Shown piece by piece: positions 8,867 to 17,421 of a DNA stretch of 64,000 nt (within the stretch, counting starts at the first letter, position 1; each line of letters begins with the position of its first letter). The notes under the pieces were generated by a model that was not told the origin of the DNA, searched no databases, and saw only the letters and a list, made by a program, of their open reading frames with translations. The position numbers were made by a program, and so were the translations under genes. Origin of the DNA: Amorphoplanes friuliensis DSM 7358 (lineage in GTDB: Bacteria > Actinomycetota > Actinomycetes > Mycobacteriales > Micromonosporaceae); contig NC_022657.1 of NCBI RefSeq assembly GCF_000494755.1, forward strand, positions 3,634,001 to 3,698,000, given 5' to 3'.

Positions 8867-9849
8867 CTCCGGCCTCCTTCCTCGTGCACGTCCAGCCGGA
8901 CCGCCCGCAGATAGGCGAAGAGCGGAACGGCGATCAGCAGCAGGGACACGATCGCCATCGCCGCGCTGAGCCCGAAGCGCAGGCTCTGGAAGCTCGTGAC
9001 GTAGACGACCATCGGCATGACGTTGACGTCGTCCGGTGCGGGCGCACCGAAGAGCACGAACGGCAGCGTGAAGTTGTTGATGTGGTTGAGGGTGGCCAGT
9101 AGGCAGGCCAGCAGCACCGGCCCCCGCAGGTACGGCAGGATCACGCGCGTCAGCTTCGGCCACCAGTCCGCGCCGTCGATGGCGGACGCCTCGTGGACCT
9201 CGTTGTCGACGCTCTGCAGTGCCGCCAGGGCCATCAGGTAGATGAACGGCCAGGCCGCCCAGATCTCCACCAGGATCAGCGTCCAGTACGACTTCGGCCC
9301 GCTGAGCCACAGCCCGCCGGAGACACCCACCTTCTCCAGTGTCGTGTTGACGATGCCGTCGGGCTGCAGCATGGTCCGCCACACGGTCGCCACGACGAAC
9401 GACGGCAGCACGTACGGGATCAGGAAGACCGCCCGCACGAAGGCGCGGCCACGGTAGGCGTTCTGGGTGACGACCGCGGCCGCCACCCCCAGCGGGACGG
9501 TCGCGACGGTCGCGATGACGGCGAACGACACGCTGATCCAGATCGAGTGCAGCAGCCCCGACTCGAACGCCTCGACGAAGTTGTCCAGGCCGACGAACGG
9601 CGCCTGGAGCCACCGGCGCAGCGTGTACTGGTCCAGGTCGATCAGCGCGATGTACACCGCCACCAGGAGCGGGAGACCGATGACGAGAGTCATCAGCAGT
9701 CCGCCCGGTGCGAGCAGCCACAGGGGGCGCTGCCGCTCGGTGACGCCGCGGCGCCGCCGCCCGGTGCTGTCCGGGGCCGGCCCGTCGCCTGCGGGTTCGG
9801 CGGGGGCCGGCTCGCCCAGTGTCGGTGTTGCCGTCCGGTCGTCGGCCAT
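8863..9849 (-). CDS. ABC sugar transporter permease (MalF type, CUT1)
   Basis: 328 residues. A cytoplasmic N-terminal extension of about 40 residues, rich in Ala, Pro and Gly, precedes six predicted membrane helices. The EAA signature is VHEASAIDGADWW followed by a Pro-Tyr-Leu turn. The ATG at 9849 lies seven bases after the binding-protein stop, and the gene overlaps the second permease by four bases. It moves substrate delivered by the lipoprotein encoded upstream across the membrane. The substrate class (sugar or sugar acid) is inferred from the uronate isomerase and oxidoreductase neighbours. Confidence 0.92.
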   Translation of the reverse strand: MADDRTATPTLGEPAPAEPAGDGPAPDSTGRRRRGVTERQRPLWLLAPGGLLMTLVIGLPLLVAVYIALIDLDQYTLRRWLQAPFVGLDNFVEAFESGLLHSIWISVSFAVIATVATVPLGVAAAVVTQNAYRGRAFVRAVFLIPYVLPSFVVATVWRTMLQPDGIVNTTLEKVGVSGGLWLSGPKSYWTLILVEIWAAWPFIYLMALAALQSVDNEVHEASAIDGADWWPKLTRVILPYLRGPVLLACLLATLNHINNFTLPFVLFGAPAPDDVNVMPMVVYVTSFQSLRFGLSAAMAIVSLLLIAVPLFAYLRAVRLDVHEEGGRR

Positions 9850-9855
9850 GACGGG

Positions 9856-11187
9856 CTACTTCACCCGGTCCAGCGAGGACTGTGCGGCCTTCTGCGCCGC
9901 GGCGAGGCGTTCGTCGATCTTCGCGTCGGTCATCGAACCACCGGCCAGGTCCGGGATCGACTGGACCACCGCGTTGGTCAGCGCCAGCTGGACGTCGGCC
10001 CAGGCCCCGCTGAACGGTGTCGCCACCGACTTGCCTTGTGCCTCGACGACCGCCTTCAGCTTCGGGTCCGCCGTCAGGGTCTGCGCGGCCGCGGCGTTCG
10101 CGGGCAGCTGTCCCAGGGCCTTGTAGATGTCGAGCTGCGCCTCCTGATCGGTGATCAGCTTGACGAACTGGAACGCCAGGTCCTTGTTCTTGGAGTAGTC
10201 CGCGACCAGCAGGTTGTCACCGGAGAGGATGCTCGCGGCCTCCACGCCGTTCGCGGGGCGGGTCGTCGCGCCCGGCGGGACGGTCGGCAGCAGCGTGAAC
10301 GCCCACTTGCCCTTGACCGCGCCGTCATCGAGGGCCTTGGCGGCCAGCGCCGAGGTCAGCGCGAAGTAACCGGTCTTGCCCTTGGCGAACGCGGCCAGCG
10401 CCTGCGAGTTCGTCCAGCCGACAGCCGCGGGATCCACCACCTTGTCGGTGCCGATCCAGCCGAAGAACGTCTGGTACGCCTTCTTGGTCGCGGGATCGGT
10501 GATGCGTGCCGTCTTGCCGTCGACGATGGGGTTGCCCGCCTGCACCGACATGCCCCAGATGAACTTCCACGGGTCGAAGTTGTCCTTGTAGGCCACCGCG
10601 AGGCCGTACTGGTCTCCCTTGGTCAGCTGCTTCGCCTGCGCGGTCAGCTCGTCCCAGGTCGTTGCGGGTTTGTCGATGCCGGCCGCCTTCAGCAGCTCGG
10701 TGTTGTAGACCATGACGAACGGCCGGCCCACCCACGGGATGCCGATCTGGTTCTTCTCGTCCGGCCCGGAGATGCCCAGCGACGACGGGACGAACTTCTC
10801 CCGGCCGCCGATCTTCTTCCACTCCTCGTCGCCCAGGGTCACGAACGCCTTGGTCGAGTACGCCGTCGGGGTCAGGGTCGTGCCGATCGCGTACACGTCC
10901 GGGCCGCTGCCGGCGACCACCGAGGTCTGGATCTTCGTCAGCTCGTCGCTCGCGCTGGCGAACGTCTCGAACTTCACCTCGGCGCCGGTCTGCGCCTTGA
11001 ACTTCTCGCTGATGGACTTCTGCCAGGCCTGCTGTTCCGCCGGGTACTGCGTGTTGGCGCCGATCAGCACGTTGAGGGTCTTGCCGCCGCCGTCACCGGA
11101 GTCGTCACCACCGCAGGCGCCGAGGGCTGCCGTCAGCACGGCCGCACCAGCCAGCGCCACCACCGCACGCGTTCGTCTCAAACCCAT
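9856..11187 (-). CDS. Extracellular sugar-binding lipoprotein (CUT1 family)
   Basis: 443 residues. A lipoprotein signal peptide with a basic start and hydrophobic core ends in the lipobox ALGAC (Cys25), followed by a Gly/Asp linker, so the mature protein is membrane-anchored outside the cell. The body has solute-binding-protein type 1 features: a YPAEQQAWQKSI opening helix, IPWVGRPFVMVYN and a TWDELTAQAK segment. The ATG at 11187 has GGGAG five bases upstream; an extension to 11316 runs into the promoter region and is rejected. It is the first gene of the minus-strand operon and sets its transport specificity. The divergent promoter region faces uronate isomerase. Confidence 0.9.
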   Translation of the reverse strand: MGLRRTRAVVALAGAAVLTAALGACGGDDSGDGGGKTLNVLIGANTQYPAEQQAWQKSISEKFKAQTGAEVKFETFASASDELTKIQTSVVAGSGPDVYAIGTTLTPTAYSTKAFVTLGDEEWKKIGGREKFVPSSLGISGPDEKNQIGIPWVGRPFVMVYNTELLKAAGIDKPATTWDELTAQAKQLTKGDQYGLAVAYKDNFDPWKFIWGMSVQAGNPIVDGKTARITDPATKKAYQTFFGWIGTDKVVDPAAVGWTNSQALAAFAKGKTGYFALTSALAAKALDDGAVKGKWAFTLLPTVPPGATTRPANGVEAASILSGDNLLVADYSKNKDLAFQFVKLITDQEAQLDIYKALGQLPANAAAAQTLTADPKLKAVVEAQGKSVATPFSGAWADVQLALTNAVVQSIPDLAGGSMTDAKIDERLAAAQKAAQSSLDRVK

Positions 11188-11285
11188 CGCGTTCTCCCTA
11201 GGTGTCGAAGAGTTACGAGATGGGTACGCCGACACATCGACGTCCGTAAAGGAATTGCCAGTTGTTGCTGCCCCGCGCGGGCAAC

Positions 11286-11299
11286 AGGTGGCAACACCT
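11286..11299. promoter_or_regulatory. Short palindrome in the divergent promoter region, possible operator
   Basis: AGGTG-GCAA-CACCT is a perfect 5+5 bp inverted repeat 35 bases upstream of the uronate isomerase start and about 100 bases from the start of the binding-protein gene. It lies in the only intergenic stretch between the two arms of the sugar-acid locus. An operator for the LacI protein at 2051 is possible, but arms this short occur by chance in GC-rich DNA. Confidence 0.25.
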
Positions 11300-11333
11300 T
11301 GCCCGCGCCCGTCCACCCCGCGACGCTCGGGCC

Positions 11334-12743
11334 ATGGCCACCTTGACTGTGCACCCCGACCGGCTCCTGCCCGCCGATCCCGGGGTACGCGACATCGCCC
11401 GCCGGCTGTACGCCGCGGTCCGGGAACTGCCGATCATCTCGCCGCACGGTCACGTCGATCCGCGGATCCTGCTGGACGACACCCCGTTCGCGGACCCGGC
11501 GAGCCTGCTCATCCAGCCGGACCACTACGTGACGCGGTTGCTGCACGCGGGTGGCGTACAGCTCGACCGCCTCGGTGTCGGCGAGGGGCCGCTGACCGAG
11601 GACAAGGCCCGGGAGGTCTGGCGCCTGCTCTGCACCAACTGGCACCTGCTGCGCGGCACCCCGGTGCGGTACTGGTTCGACAGCGAACTCGCCGAGATCT
11701 TCGGCATCACGCAGCGGCCCGACGCGGGCAACGCCGACGACCTCTACGACCGGATCGCCGGGCAGCTGGCCGGCGAGGGTCACCGGCCCCGCGCGCTGCT
11801 GGAGCGTTTCGGGATCGAGGTGCTCGCGACGACCGACGACCCGGCCGACGATCTCGAGGTGCACGCCGCCCTCGCGGCCGACCCGGGGATCAAGGCGCGG
11901 ATCACGCCGACGTTCCGGCCCGACCGCTACCTCGAACCGGCCGCGCCGGGCTGGGCCGAAGCGGTCAAGCGGCTGGGCGCGGTCGCGGAGACCGAGGTCG
12001 GCGACTACGCCGGTTACGTGGCCGCGCTGGAACGCCGCCGCCGCTACTTCGTCGACCACGGCGCGGTCTCGGCCGACCACAGCCACACCGACACGATCAC
12101 CACGCCGCTGGACCGCGCCGAGGCCGAGCGCATCTACCGCTGGGCCCTGGCCGGGCAGGTCTCGGAGGCCGAGGCGACCGCCTTCCGGCGGCACATGATC
12201 CTGGAGATGGCCCGGATGTCCTGCGACGACGGCCTGGTCATGACGCTGCACCCGGGCGTGCGCCGCAACCACCACCCGGACACGCTCGTGCGCTACGGCC
12301 CGGACACCGGCGCCGACATCCCCCTGGCCGTCGAATACACCGACGCGCTGCGCCCGCTGCTCGGCCGGTACGGCACCCATCCCGGCTTCCACCTGGTGCT
12401 CTTCACCGTGGACCCCGACGTCTTCGCCCGCGAGGTCGCCCCGCTGGCCGGCTTCTACCCGTCGGTCTACGCCGGGGCGCCGTGGTGGTTCCTCGACAAC
12501 CCGGCCCTGATCCGCCGCTATCAGGAGTCCGTCAGCGAGATCGCCGGCTTCGGGCGCATGTCCGGCTTCATCGACGACACCCGCGCGTTCTGCTCGATCC
12601 CGGCCCGCCACGACATGTCCCGCCGCCTCGACGCCGGCTTCCTCGCCGGCCTCGTCGCGGCCCACCGCCTGGACGAGGACGAGGCCCTCGACACCATCAC
12701 GATGCTCGTCACCGAGCAGCCCAGGAAGGTCTTCAAGCTGTGA
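11334..12743 (+). CDS. uxaC: Uronate isomerase (glucuronate/galacturonate isomerase)
   Basis: 469 residues, matching UxaC (about 470), a TIM-barrel amidohydrolase-superfamily enzyme that converts D-glucuronate to D-fructuronate and D-galacturonate to D-tagaturonate. The metal-binding HxH appears early in SPHGHVDPR, and the C-terminal segment GFIDDTRAFCSIPARHD is typical of the family. The ATG at 11334 gives the family's usual N-terminus; an extension to 11262 is rejected as promoter sequence. The next gene overlaps by four bases, so isomerase and reductase are coupled. This is the strongest evidence that the locus handles uronic acids or compounds that yield them. Confidence 0.92.
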   Translation: MATLTVHPDRLLPADPGVRDIARRLYAAVRELPIISPHGHVDPRILLDDTPFADPASLLIQPDHYVTRLLHAGGVQLDRLGVGEGPLTEDKAREVWRLLCTNWHLLRGTPVRYWFDSELAEIFGITQRPDAGNADDLYDRIAGQLAGEGHRPRALLERFGIEVLATTDDPADDLEVHAALAADPGIKARITPTFRPDRYLEPAAPGWAEAVKRLGAVAETEVGDYAGYVAALERRRRYFVDHGAVSADHSHTDTITTPLDRAEAERIYRWALAGQVSEAEATAFRRHMILEMARMSCDDGLVMTLHPGVRRNHHPDTLVRYGPDTGADIPLAVEYTDALRPLLGRYGTHPGFHLVLFTVDPDVFAREVAPLAGFYPSVYAGAPWWFLDNPALIRRYQESVSEIAGFGRMSGFIDDTRAFCSIPARHDMSRRLDAGFLAGLVAAHRLDEDEALDTITMLVTEQPRKVFKL

Positions 12744-13957
12744 GGGCACCCGTCCGCATCGTCCACCTCGGACTCGGCGGCTTCTTCCGCGCCCACCAGG
12801 CCTGGTACACCGGCGCGGCGCCGGACGCCGGCCGGTGGGGGATCGCCGCGTTCACCGGCCGGTCCCGCGGCCTCGCCGACGACCTCGCCCGCCAGGACGG
12901 CCGCTACACCCTGATCGTCCGCGGCCCTTCGCACGACGAGATGGCGGTCCAGGAGGCGGTCGTCAAAGCCCTTCCCGGTACGGACACAGCAGCGTGGAGT
13001 GCTCACCTCGCCCTGCCCGAGGTGGCCGTGGTGACGCTGACCGTCACCGAGTCGGCGTACGCCGAGGGCGGCGTGGTCGCGCGGCGTCTCGTCGACGGGC
13101 TCGCCGCACGCCGGGCCGCCGGCGCCGGACCCCTGGCGGTGGTGTCCTGCGACAACCTGCCCCGCAACGGCTCGCGGACCGCCGACGTCGTGACCGCGCT
13201 GGCCGCCTCGACCGATCCGGCCCTGGCGCCCTGGATCCGCGACAGTGTGTCCTTCGTGGACACCATGGTCGACCGCATCACGCCGCGGACGAGGCCGGAG
13301 GACGTGGAAGTCGTCCTGGCCGAGACGGGCTGGGCGGACGCCGTCCCGGTCGTCACCGAACCGTTCACCGAGTGGGTGCTCAGCGGCGACTTCCCGGCCG
13401 GGCGCCCCGCGTGGGACGCCCGCTTCGTCGACGACGTGCACCCGTACGAGACCCGCAAACTGCTGCTGCTCAACGGCGGGCACAGCCTCCTCGCGTACGC
13501 GGGCAGCGCCCGGGGCCACGAGACCATCGCCGCCGCGGTCGCCGACCCGGTCTGCCGCGGCTGGCTCGACGACTGGTGGGACGAGGCGGCCCGGTACGTG
13601 CCGCTGCCCGCCGGCGACGTGCTCGCGTACCGGAAGGCCCTGCTGGAAAGGTTTGCCAACCCCCGGATCCGGCACACGCTGGCGCAGATCGCCGCCGACG
13701 GCTCGCAGAAGGTCCCGATCCGCGCGCTGCCGGTGGTGCGCGGCGAACGCGCGGCCGGACGTGTGCCGGTCGGGGGAGTCCGCATCCTCGCCGCCTGGAT
13801 CGACCACCTGCGCGGCATCGGCGCACCCGTGAAAGACGCCGGCGCTGCGGCGTACCGGGAAAGGGCCGGCTCGGCCCGCGACGTCCTCACCCTGCTGGCG
13901 CCCGACCTGGCCACCGACGAGGTCCTCCTGGCCGAGATCCGGAAAGCCCTGCGCTGA
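12740..13957 (+). CDS. Mannitol/fructuronate-type dehydrogenase
   Basis: 405 residues from a GTG at 12740 overlapping the uronate isomerase stop by four bases. The N-terminal dinucleotide fold has LGLGGFFRAHQ. The signature of polyol-specific long-chain dehydrogenases is present as RKLLLLNGGHS, giving the catalytic Lys, Asn and His. Family members include mannitol 2-dehydrogenase, fructuronate reductase (UxuB) and tagaturonate reductase (UxaB). Following uxaC, the likely reaction is NADH-dependent reduction of fructuronate to mannonate, but this is inferred from context. At 405 residues it is shorter than UxuB/UxaB (about 480), so a different ketose or polyol substrate cannot be excluded. Confidence 0.85.
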   Translation: MRAPVRIVHLGLGGFFRAHQAWYTGAAPDAGRWGIAAFTGRSRGLADDLARQDGRYTLIVRGPSHDEMAVQEAVVKALPGTDTAAWSAHLALPEVAVVTLTVTESAYAEGGVVARRLVDGLAARRAAGAGPLAVVSCDNLPRNGSRTADVVTALAASTDPALAPWIRDSVSFVDTMVDRITPRTRPEDVEVVLAETGWADAVPVVTEPFTEWVLSGDFPAGRPAWDARFVDDVHPYETRKLLLLNGGHSLLAYAGSARGHETIAAAVADPVCRGWLDDWWDEAARYVPLPAGDVLAYRKALLERFANPRIRHTLAQIAADGSQKVPIRALPVVRGERAAGRVPVGGVRILAAWIDHLRGIGAPVKDAGAAAYRERAGSARDVLTLLAPDLATDEVLLAEIRKALR

Positions 13958-13958
13958 G

Positions 13959-14813
13959 ATGGCCTACCGGCATCCCCTCGCGTTTCTGCTCGGATACGAA
14001 GGACTGGCTCTGCACCGCGCGTACGCCGGCGAGTTCGGCGCCCGGTTCGTCGAGGCGCGGCTCGACGAGATACGCGCCATGGTCGCCGCGTGGGACCGGG
14101 GTGAACTCGGGACCGTGGACCACGTGGGCGAGATCGACACCGTTGCGGGTTACCGGCACTGGTCGAGGACCTACGACGAACCCGGTAACCCGCTCATCGC
14201 GGTCGACGAACCCCTGGTGCGGGACATCCTCGCCGGGCTGCCACCCGGTCACGCGCTGGACGCGGCCTGCGGTACCGGCCGATTTTCCGCCCTGCTGGCC
14301 GACCGCGGATGCACCGTGGTGGGCGTCGACAGCTCCGAGGACATGCTCGGGCGAGCGCACGACAAGGTCCGGTCCGGCGTTTTTGCGCTCGGCGATCTGC
14401 GCCGCTTGCCCTTGCCCGACAGCAGCTTCGACATCGTGACGTGCGGTCTCGCCCTGGCTCACCTGCCGGCGCTCGGACCCGCGTTCGCGGAACTGGCCCG
14501 TGTCCTGAAGCCGGGCGGGCATCTCGTCACGTCCGACATCCACTGGCAGTCCCTCTACCTCGGCGGTATCGCCGCCGTCGTGGACGACAGCGGCCTCGAA
14601 GCGCGCCTGCCGGCCGGGCGGTTCCGGCCCAGCGACTACATCACCGCGGCACTGTCCGCCGGCCTGGAGATCCGCCAGTGCCACGAGCCGTCGTGGCCAC
14701 CGTCTCCCCACCAGGGAGGCCCTTTCGCCCGGACCTGGGCAGCCGGCGCGGTGGACGCCGCCTGCGAGAACACCCCGGCCGCCATCATCTGGAGCTTCCG
14801 CCGCGTCCCCTGA
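13959..14813 (+). CDS. Class I SAM-dependent methyltransferase
   Basis: 284 residues. SAM-binding motif I is ALDAACGTGRFSALL, motif II contains VVGVDSSEDML, and the post-II segment is FDIVTCGLALAHLP, typical of the Methyltransf_11 group. It starts one base after the stop of the dehydrogenase, so it may be read through from the uxaC operon. An N-terminal stretch of about 85 residues precedes the catalytic fold. The methyl acceptor is not recognisable. The last 29 bases overlap a convergent acetyltransferase gene. Confidence 0.85.
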   Translation: MAYRHPLAFLLGYEGLALHRAYAGEFGARFVEARLDEIRAMVAAWDRGELGTVDHVGEIDTVAGYRHWSRTYDEPGNPLIAVDEPLVRDILAGLPPGHALDAACGTGRFSALLADRGCTVVGVDSSEDMLGRAHDKVRSGVFALGDLRRLPLPDSSFDIVTCGLALAHLPALGPAFAELARVLKPGGHLVTSDIHWQSLYLGGIAAVVDDSGLEARLPAGRFRPSDYITAALSAGLEIRQCHEPSWPPSPHQGGPFARTWAAGAVDAACENTPAAIIWSFRRVP

Positions 14814-15324
14814 CCGGGGAGCGCAGGCCGAGCCACTGTTCGGCGTCCCAGGCCTCGAAGCGCTCCACCTCGGTGAAGCCCAGCCTGGCCGCGAGGCGCA
14901 TCGAGGCAATGTTGGCGGTCTGGGTGGTGAGGACGACCGGCTCATCGGGAAGGGCGTCGTCGAGCCAGGCGAGGGCCGCCGCGCACGCCTCGGTGGCGTA
15001 GCCGGACCCCCACGCCCTTGGCACGAACAGGTAGCCGAGGTCGGCCCGGCCCGCAGCGGCCGGGCGGCGGTGGCCGGTCGCCCTCCGCAGCAGGACGTGG
15101 CCGATCATCGCGCCGTCGAGCTCGACGACAAAACTGCCGGGCCGGCTCTCCGGCACCGCGGGGAGATCTTCACCTGATTGCGGGCCGCCGAGGTAGGTGT
15201 TCACCTCGGGACACGTCAGCAGCTCGAGGAACACCGGGCGGTCACGGGCCTGCGATTCACGCAGGACGAGCCGCTCGGTCCGGATCGGATCGGGCGGCCA
15301 GGCGACGGGTCCGAGATCGGTCAT
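14785..15324 (-). CDS. GNAT-family N-acetyltransferase (RimJ/RimL-like)
   Basis: 179 residues. It opens with the ribosomal-protein-acetyltransferase-like TERLVLRESQARD, and the acetyl-CoA-binding motif A is seen as LFVPRAWGSGYATEA, followed by the late strand of motif B (IASMRLAARLGF). The family transfers acetyl from acetyl-CoA to an amine; many members act on alanine or serine N-termini of ribosomal proteins, but most environmental paralogues have unknown substrates. It overlaps the convergent methyltransferase gene by 29 bp. The ATG start has no strong ribosome-binding site. Confidence 0.85.
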   Translation of the reverse strand: MTDLGPVAWPPDPIRTERLVLRESQARDRPVFLELLTCPEVNTYLGGPQSGEDLPAVPESRPGSFVVELDGAMIGHVLLRRATGHRRPAAAGRADLGYLFVPRAWGSGYATEACAAALAWLDDALPDEPVVLTTQTANIASMRLAARLGFTEVERFEAWDAEQWLGLRSPVRGRGGSSR

Positions 15325-15368
15325 GCGGCTCAGCCAACCACCGGCGCCGGACTGCGATCAAGCTCGGG

Positions 15369-16154
15369 TCACGCGGTCAGCAGCGCCTCGACGGCGGTGC
15401 CGCCGCCGAGCTCGCGGCACCACTCCAGGGCGGTGCGGTGGGTGAACGGATCGCGGTGCTGCGGATCGGCTCCGCGGCTGAGCAGGTGCGCGACGCTGCG
15501 GGTGCGGCCGCGTGTCGCGGCCAGGCGCAGGGCCTGCCGCCGGTAGTGCGTGTCCTCGGCGTCGATCGGCGTCCGGGCCTCGAGCAGCTGGTCGATCACC
15601 GCCAGGCGCTCGTGGTCGGCCGCCATCGCCAGGGCCCGGACACGGTCGAGCGGGGGAGTGTCCGCGGTCAGCCACCCGGTCACCGTGCCGGCCGCGGCGG
15701 CTTCGCTGAGGCTGCCGACGCGCGCGCCCGCGGCGAGCAACAGGTCCAGGACGGCCGTCATACCGAAGACAGCCGCGTGCAGCAGAGCGGTGCCGCCCCG
15801 CACACCACCGGCGTCGGGTGAGGCGGTCGAATCCAGGTCGGCGCCTGCATCGAGGAGAACCCGGGCGACCTCGGCGTCGCCGTAGCTCGCCGCGGTGATC
15901 AGCGGTGTCTCCGGGTCCTCCGGCAGGCCGTCCACCGGGGTGCCGGACTCGATCAGGGTCCGCGCGAGGGCGCCCGCGCCCGTCAGCGGCCCGGTCACGC
16001 CGTGCCGTGCGGCGTCGAAACGCAGCATCGCGAGATGGCTGAGCGGGCCGGTGCCCGGAGTCCGATCGCTGCGCTCCCGCAGGCGCCGCGCGGCCTCCCC
16101 GGGGTTCCGCGCCACCAGAGAGACCAGCTGTTCCAGCTCGGTCGGTTCCTTCAC
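15369..16154 (-). CDS. Ankyrin-repeat protein
   Basis: 261 residues from a GTG at 16154, chosen because it leaves a 13-base gap to the upstream gene; an in-frame extension to 16220 would overlap that gene by 53 bases. Several ankyrin repeats can be read: TPLITAASYGDAEVARVLLD, GTALLHAAVFGMTAVLDLLL, then QALRLAATRGRTRSVAHLL and FTHRTALEWCREL. These form a protein-binding helical scaffold; no enzymatic domain is visible. There is no signal peptide, so it is probably cytoplasmic. Its close spacing with the upstream SGNH hydrolase gene suggests cotranscription, but no functional link is known. Confidence 0.82.
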   Translation of the reverse strand: MKEPTELEQLVSLVARNPGEAARRLRERSDRTPGTGPLSHLAMLRFDAARHGVTGPLTGAGALARTLIESGTPVDGLPEDPETPLITAASYGDAEVARVLLDAGADLDSTASPDAGGVRGGTALLHAAVFGMTAVLDLLLAAGARVGSLSEAAAAGTVTGWLTADTPPLDRVRALAMAADHERLAVIDQLLEARTPIDAEDTHYRRQALRLAATRGRTRSVAHLLSRGADPQHRDPFTHRTALEWCRELGGGTAVEALLTA

Positions 16155-16167
16155 GGACAGCAGACTC

Positions 16168-16920
16168 TCACGCGGTCTCGACCGGCACCCAGTCGAGGTA
16201 TTTCCCCGTGCGGTCGTCACCGGAGGAACGGCCCCGGAGGCGGCGGGTCACCCAGGGCAGGACGTGCTCGCGGTAGTAGCGGGCCTCGGCCAGCACCCGG
16301 CGGCTCTCGCCGGGCCCCGGGTCGACGACGTGCGCGGCGTGGTCGTGGCCCAGCTGGGTGAGGACCAGACCGGCGACCCGCTGGTGACCGGCGGCGTTGA
16401 GGTGCAGGCGGTCCGCCGACCAGTACGGCGCCTTGCGGATCTCGACGTCGTGGAAGACGTCGACCAGTTCGATGTCGTACTTCTCCACCAGCTCCCGCGT
16501 GCGGGTGGTGAGGATCTCGGCCCGGCGCTGGATGACACCGCCGAACGGGAGCCGCTCCGACGGGTCGGCGCCGCTGAGGACCACCATGCGGATGCCGGCG
16601 TCGACGCAGCGGCGGATCGCGCGGTCGAGCAGGCCGACGAGGCGTTCGATGTCGGTGCCGCGGCGCATCATGTCGTTGCCGCCGCCGTTGAGCGTGACCA
16701 GCGTCGGCGCGGGCGACAGCGCCATCGCGGCCTCGAGCTGGTCGTTCACGATGGGGTCGAGCAGGCGCCCGCGGATCGCCAGGTTGGCGTACTGCACCGA
16801 GCCGGGCTCGGCCGACGCCAGCCCGGCGGCGACCAGATCGGCCCACCCGCGCACGGACCCGTCCGGAAGCTCGTCGCCCATTCCCTCGGTGAAGCTGTCA
16901 CCGACCGCCACGTACCGCAT
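16168..16920 (-). CDS. SGNH/GDSL hydrolase
   Basis: 250 residues with the SGNH blocks in order: block I VAVGDSFTEGMGD (nucleophilic Ser), a block II Gly in LAIRGRLLDPI, block III LNGGGNDMM (Asn of the oxyanion hole) and block V ADRLHLNAAGHQ (Asp and His). There is no signal peptide, so it is an intracellular esterase or lipase of the type common in actinomycetes. A tail of about 60 residues follows block V. The start ATG at 16920 is followed directly by the first beta strand, as usual in this family. Substrate not predictable. Confidence 0.9.
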   Translation of the reverse strand: MRYVAVGDSFTEGMGDELPDGSVRGWADLVAAGLASAEPGSVQYANLAIRGRLLDPIVNDQLEAAMALSPAPTLVTLNGGGNDMMRRGTDIERLVGLLDRAIRRCVDAGIRMVVLSGADPSERLPFGGVIQRRAEILTTRTRELVEKYDIELVDVFHDVEIRKAPYWSADRLHLNAAGHQRVAGLVLTQLGHDHAAHVVDPGPGESRRVLAEARYYREHVLPWVTRRLRGRSSGDDRTGKYLDWVPVETA

Positions 16921-17020
16921 CGTGACACCTTCCCTCGTACCGTCCTTGAGCCATCAAGTTACCCGGCGGTAGTCGCCCGATGCGCGGACACCCCTCCCGG
17001 CACCGTCCGCGGCGGCGGAG

Positions 17021-17401
17021 GTGACAGACTCGGACGTCATGGGGCTGTTCACGATCGACGAGGCGCGGGCCGAGCTCGCGCAGCTCATGCCGCTGCTGGA
17101 CGAGATCGTCGTGGTGCGCGCCGACGTGGTCGAGCTGACCGCGGCGCTGACGCCGGGCGGGCCGCAGAGCAGTCTCGGGGGTTTGCCGGAGCGCAAGGCC
17201 GCCGAGGCCCGGCTCAACGAGCTGATGACCGAGGTTCAGCAGACCGGTGTTGAGCTCAAGGGCATCGCGCCGCTGCTCGTCGACTTCCCGGCCGACCTCG
17301 ACGGGGTGCCGGTCCTGCTGTGCTGGCTGGAGGGCGAGGCCGCGCTGGAGTGGTACCACCGGCTCGACCTGGGGTTCGCCGGCCGGCGCAGGTTGCCCTG
17401 A
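17021..17401 (+). CDS. DUF2203-family protein
   Basis: 126 residues from the GTG at 17021; ATG 17039 (reading MGLFTIDEAR) is an equally plausible start because the GGAGG at 17017 is badly spaced for either. The sequence matches the small DUF2203 family: FTIDEARAELAQLMP at the start, a helical middle with PERKAAEARLNEL, and the acidic segment PLLVDFPADLDGVPVLLCW with EWYHRLDLGFAGR at the end. Family function is unknown; it is predicted to be a soluble alpha-helical protein. It is divergent from the SGNH hydrolase gene and convergent with the broken SEC-C gene. Confidence 0.82.
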   Translation: MTDSDVMGLFTIDEARAELAQLMPLLDEIVVVRADVVELTAALTPGGPQSSLGGLPERKAAEARLNELMTEVQQTGVELKGIAPLLVDFPADLDGVPVLLCWLEGEAALEWYHRLDLGFAGRRRLP

Positions 17402-17421
17402 CACCGGCCGGGTGCGTCGCT

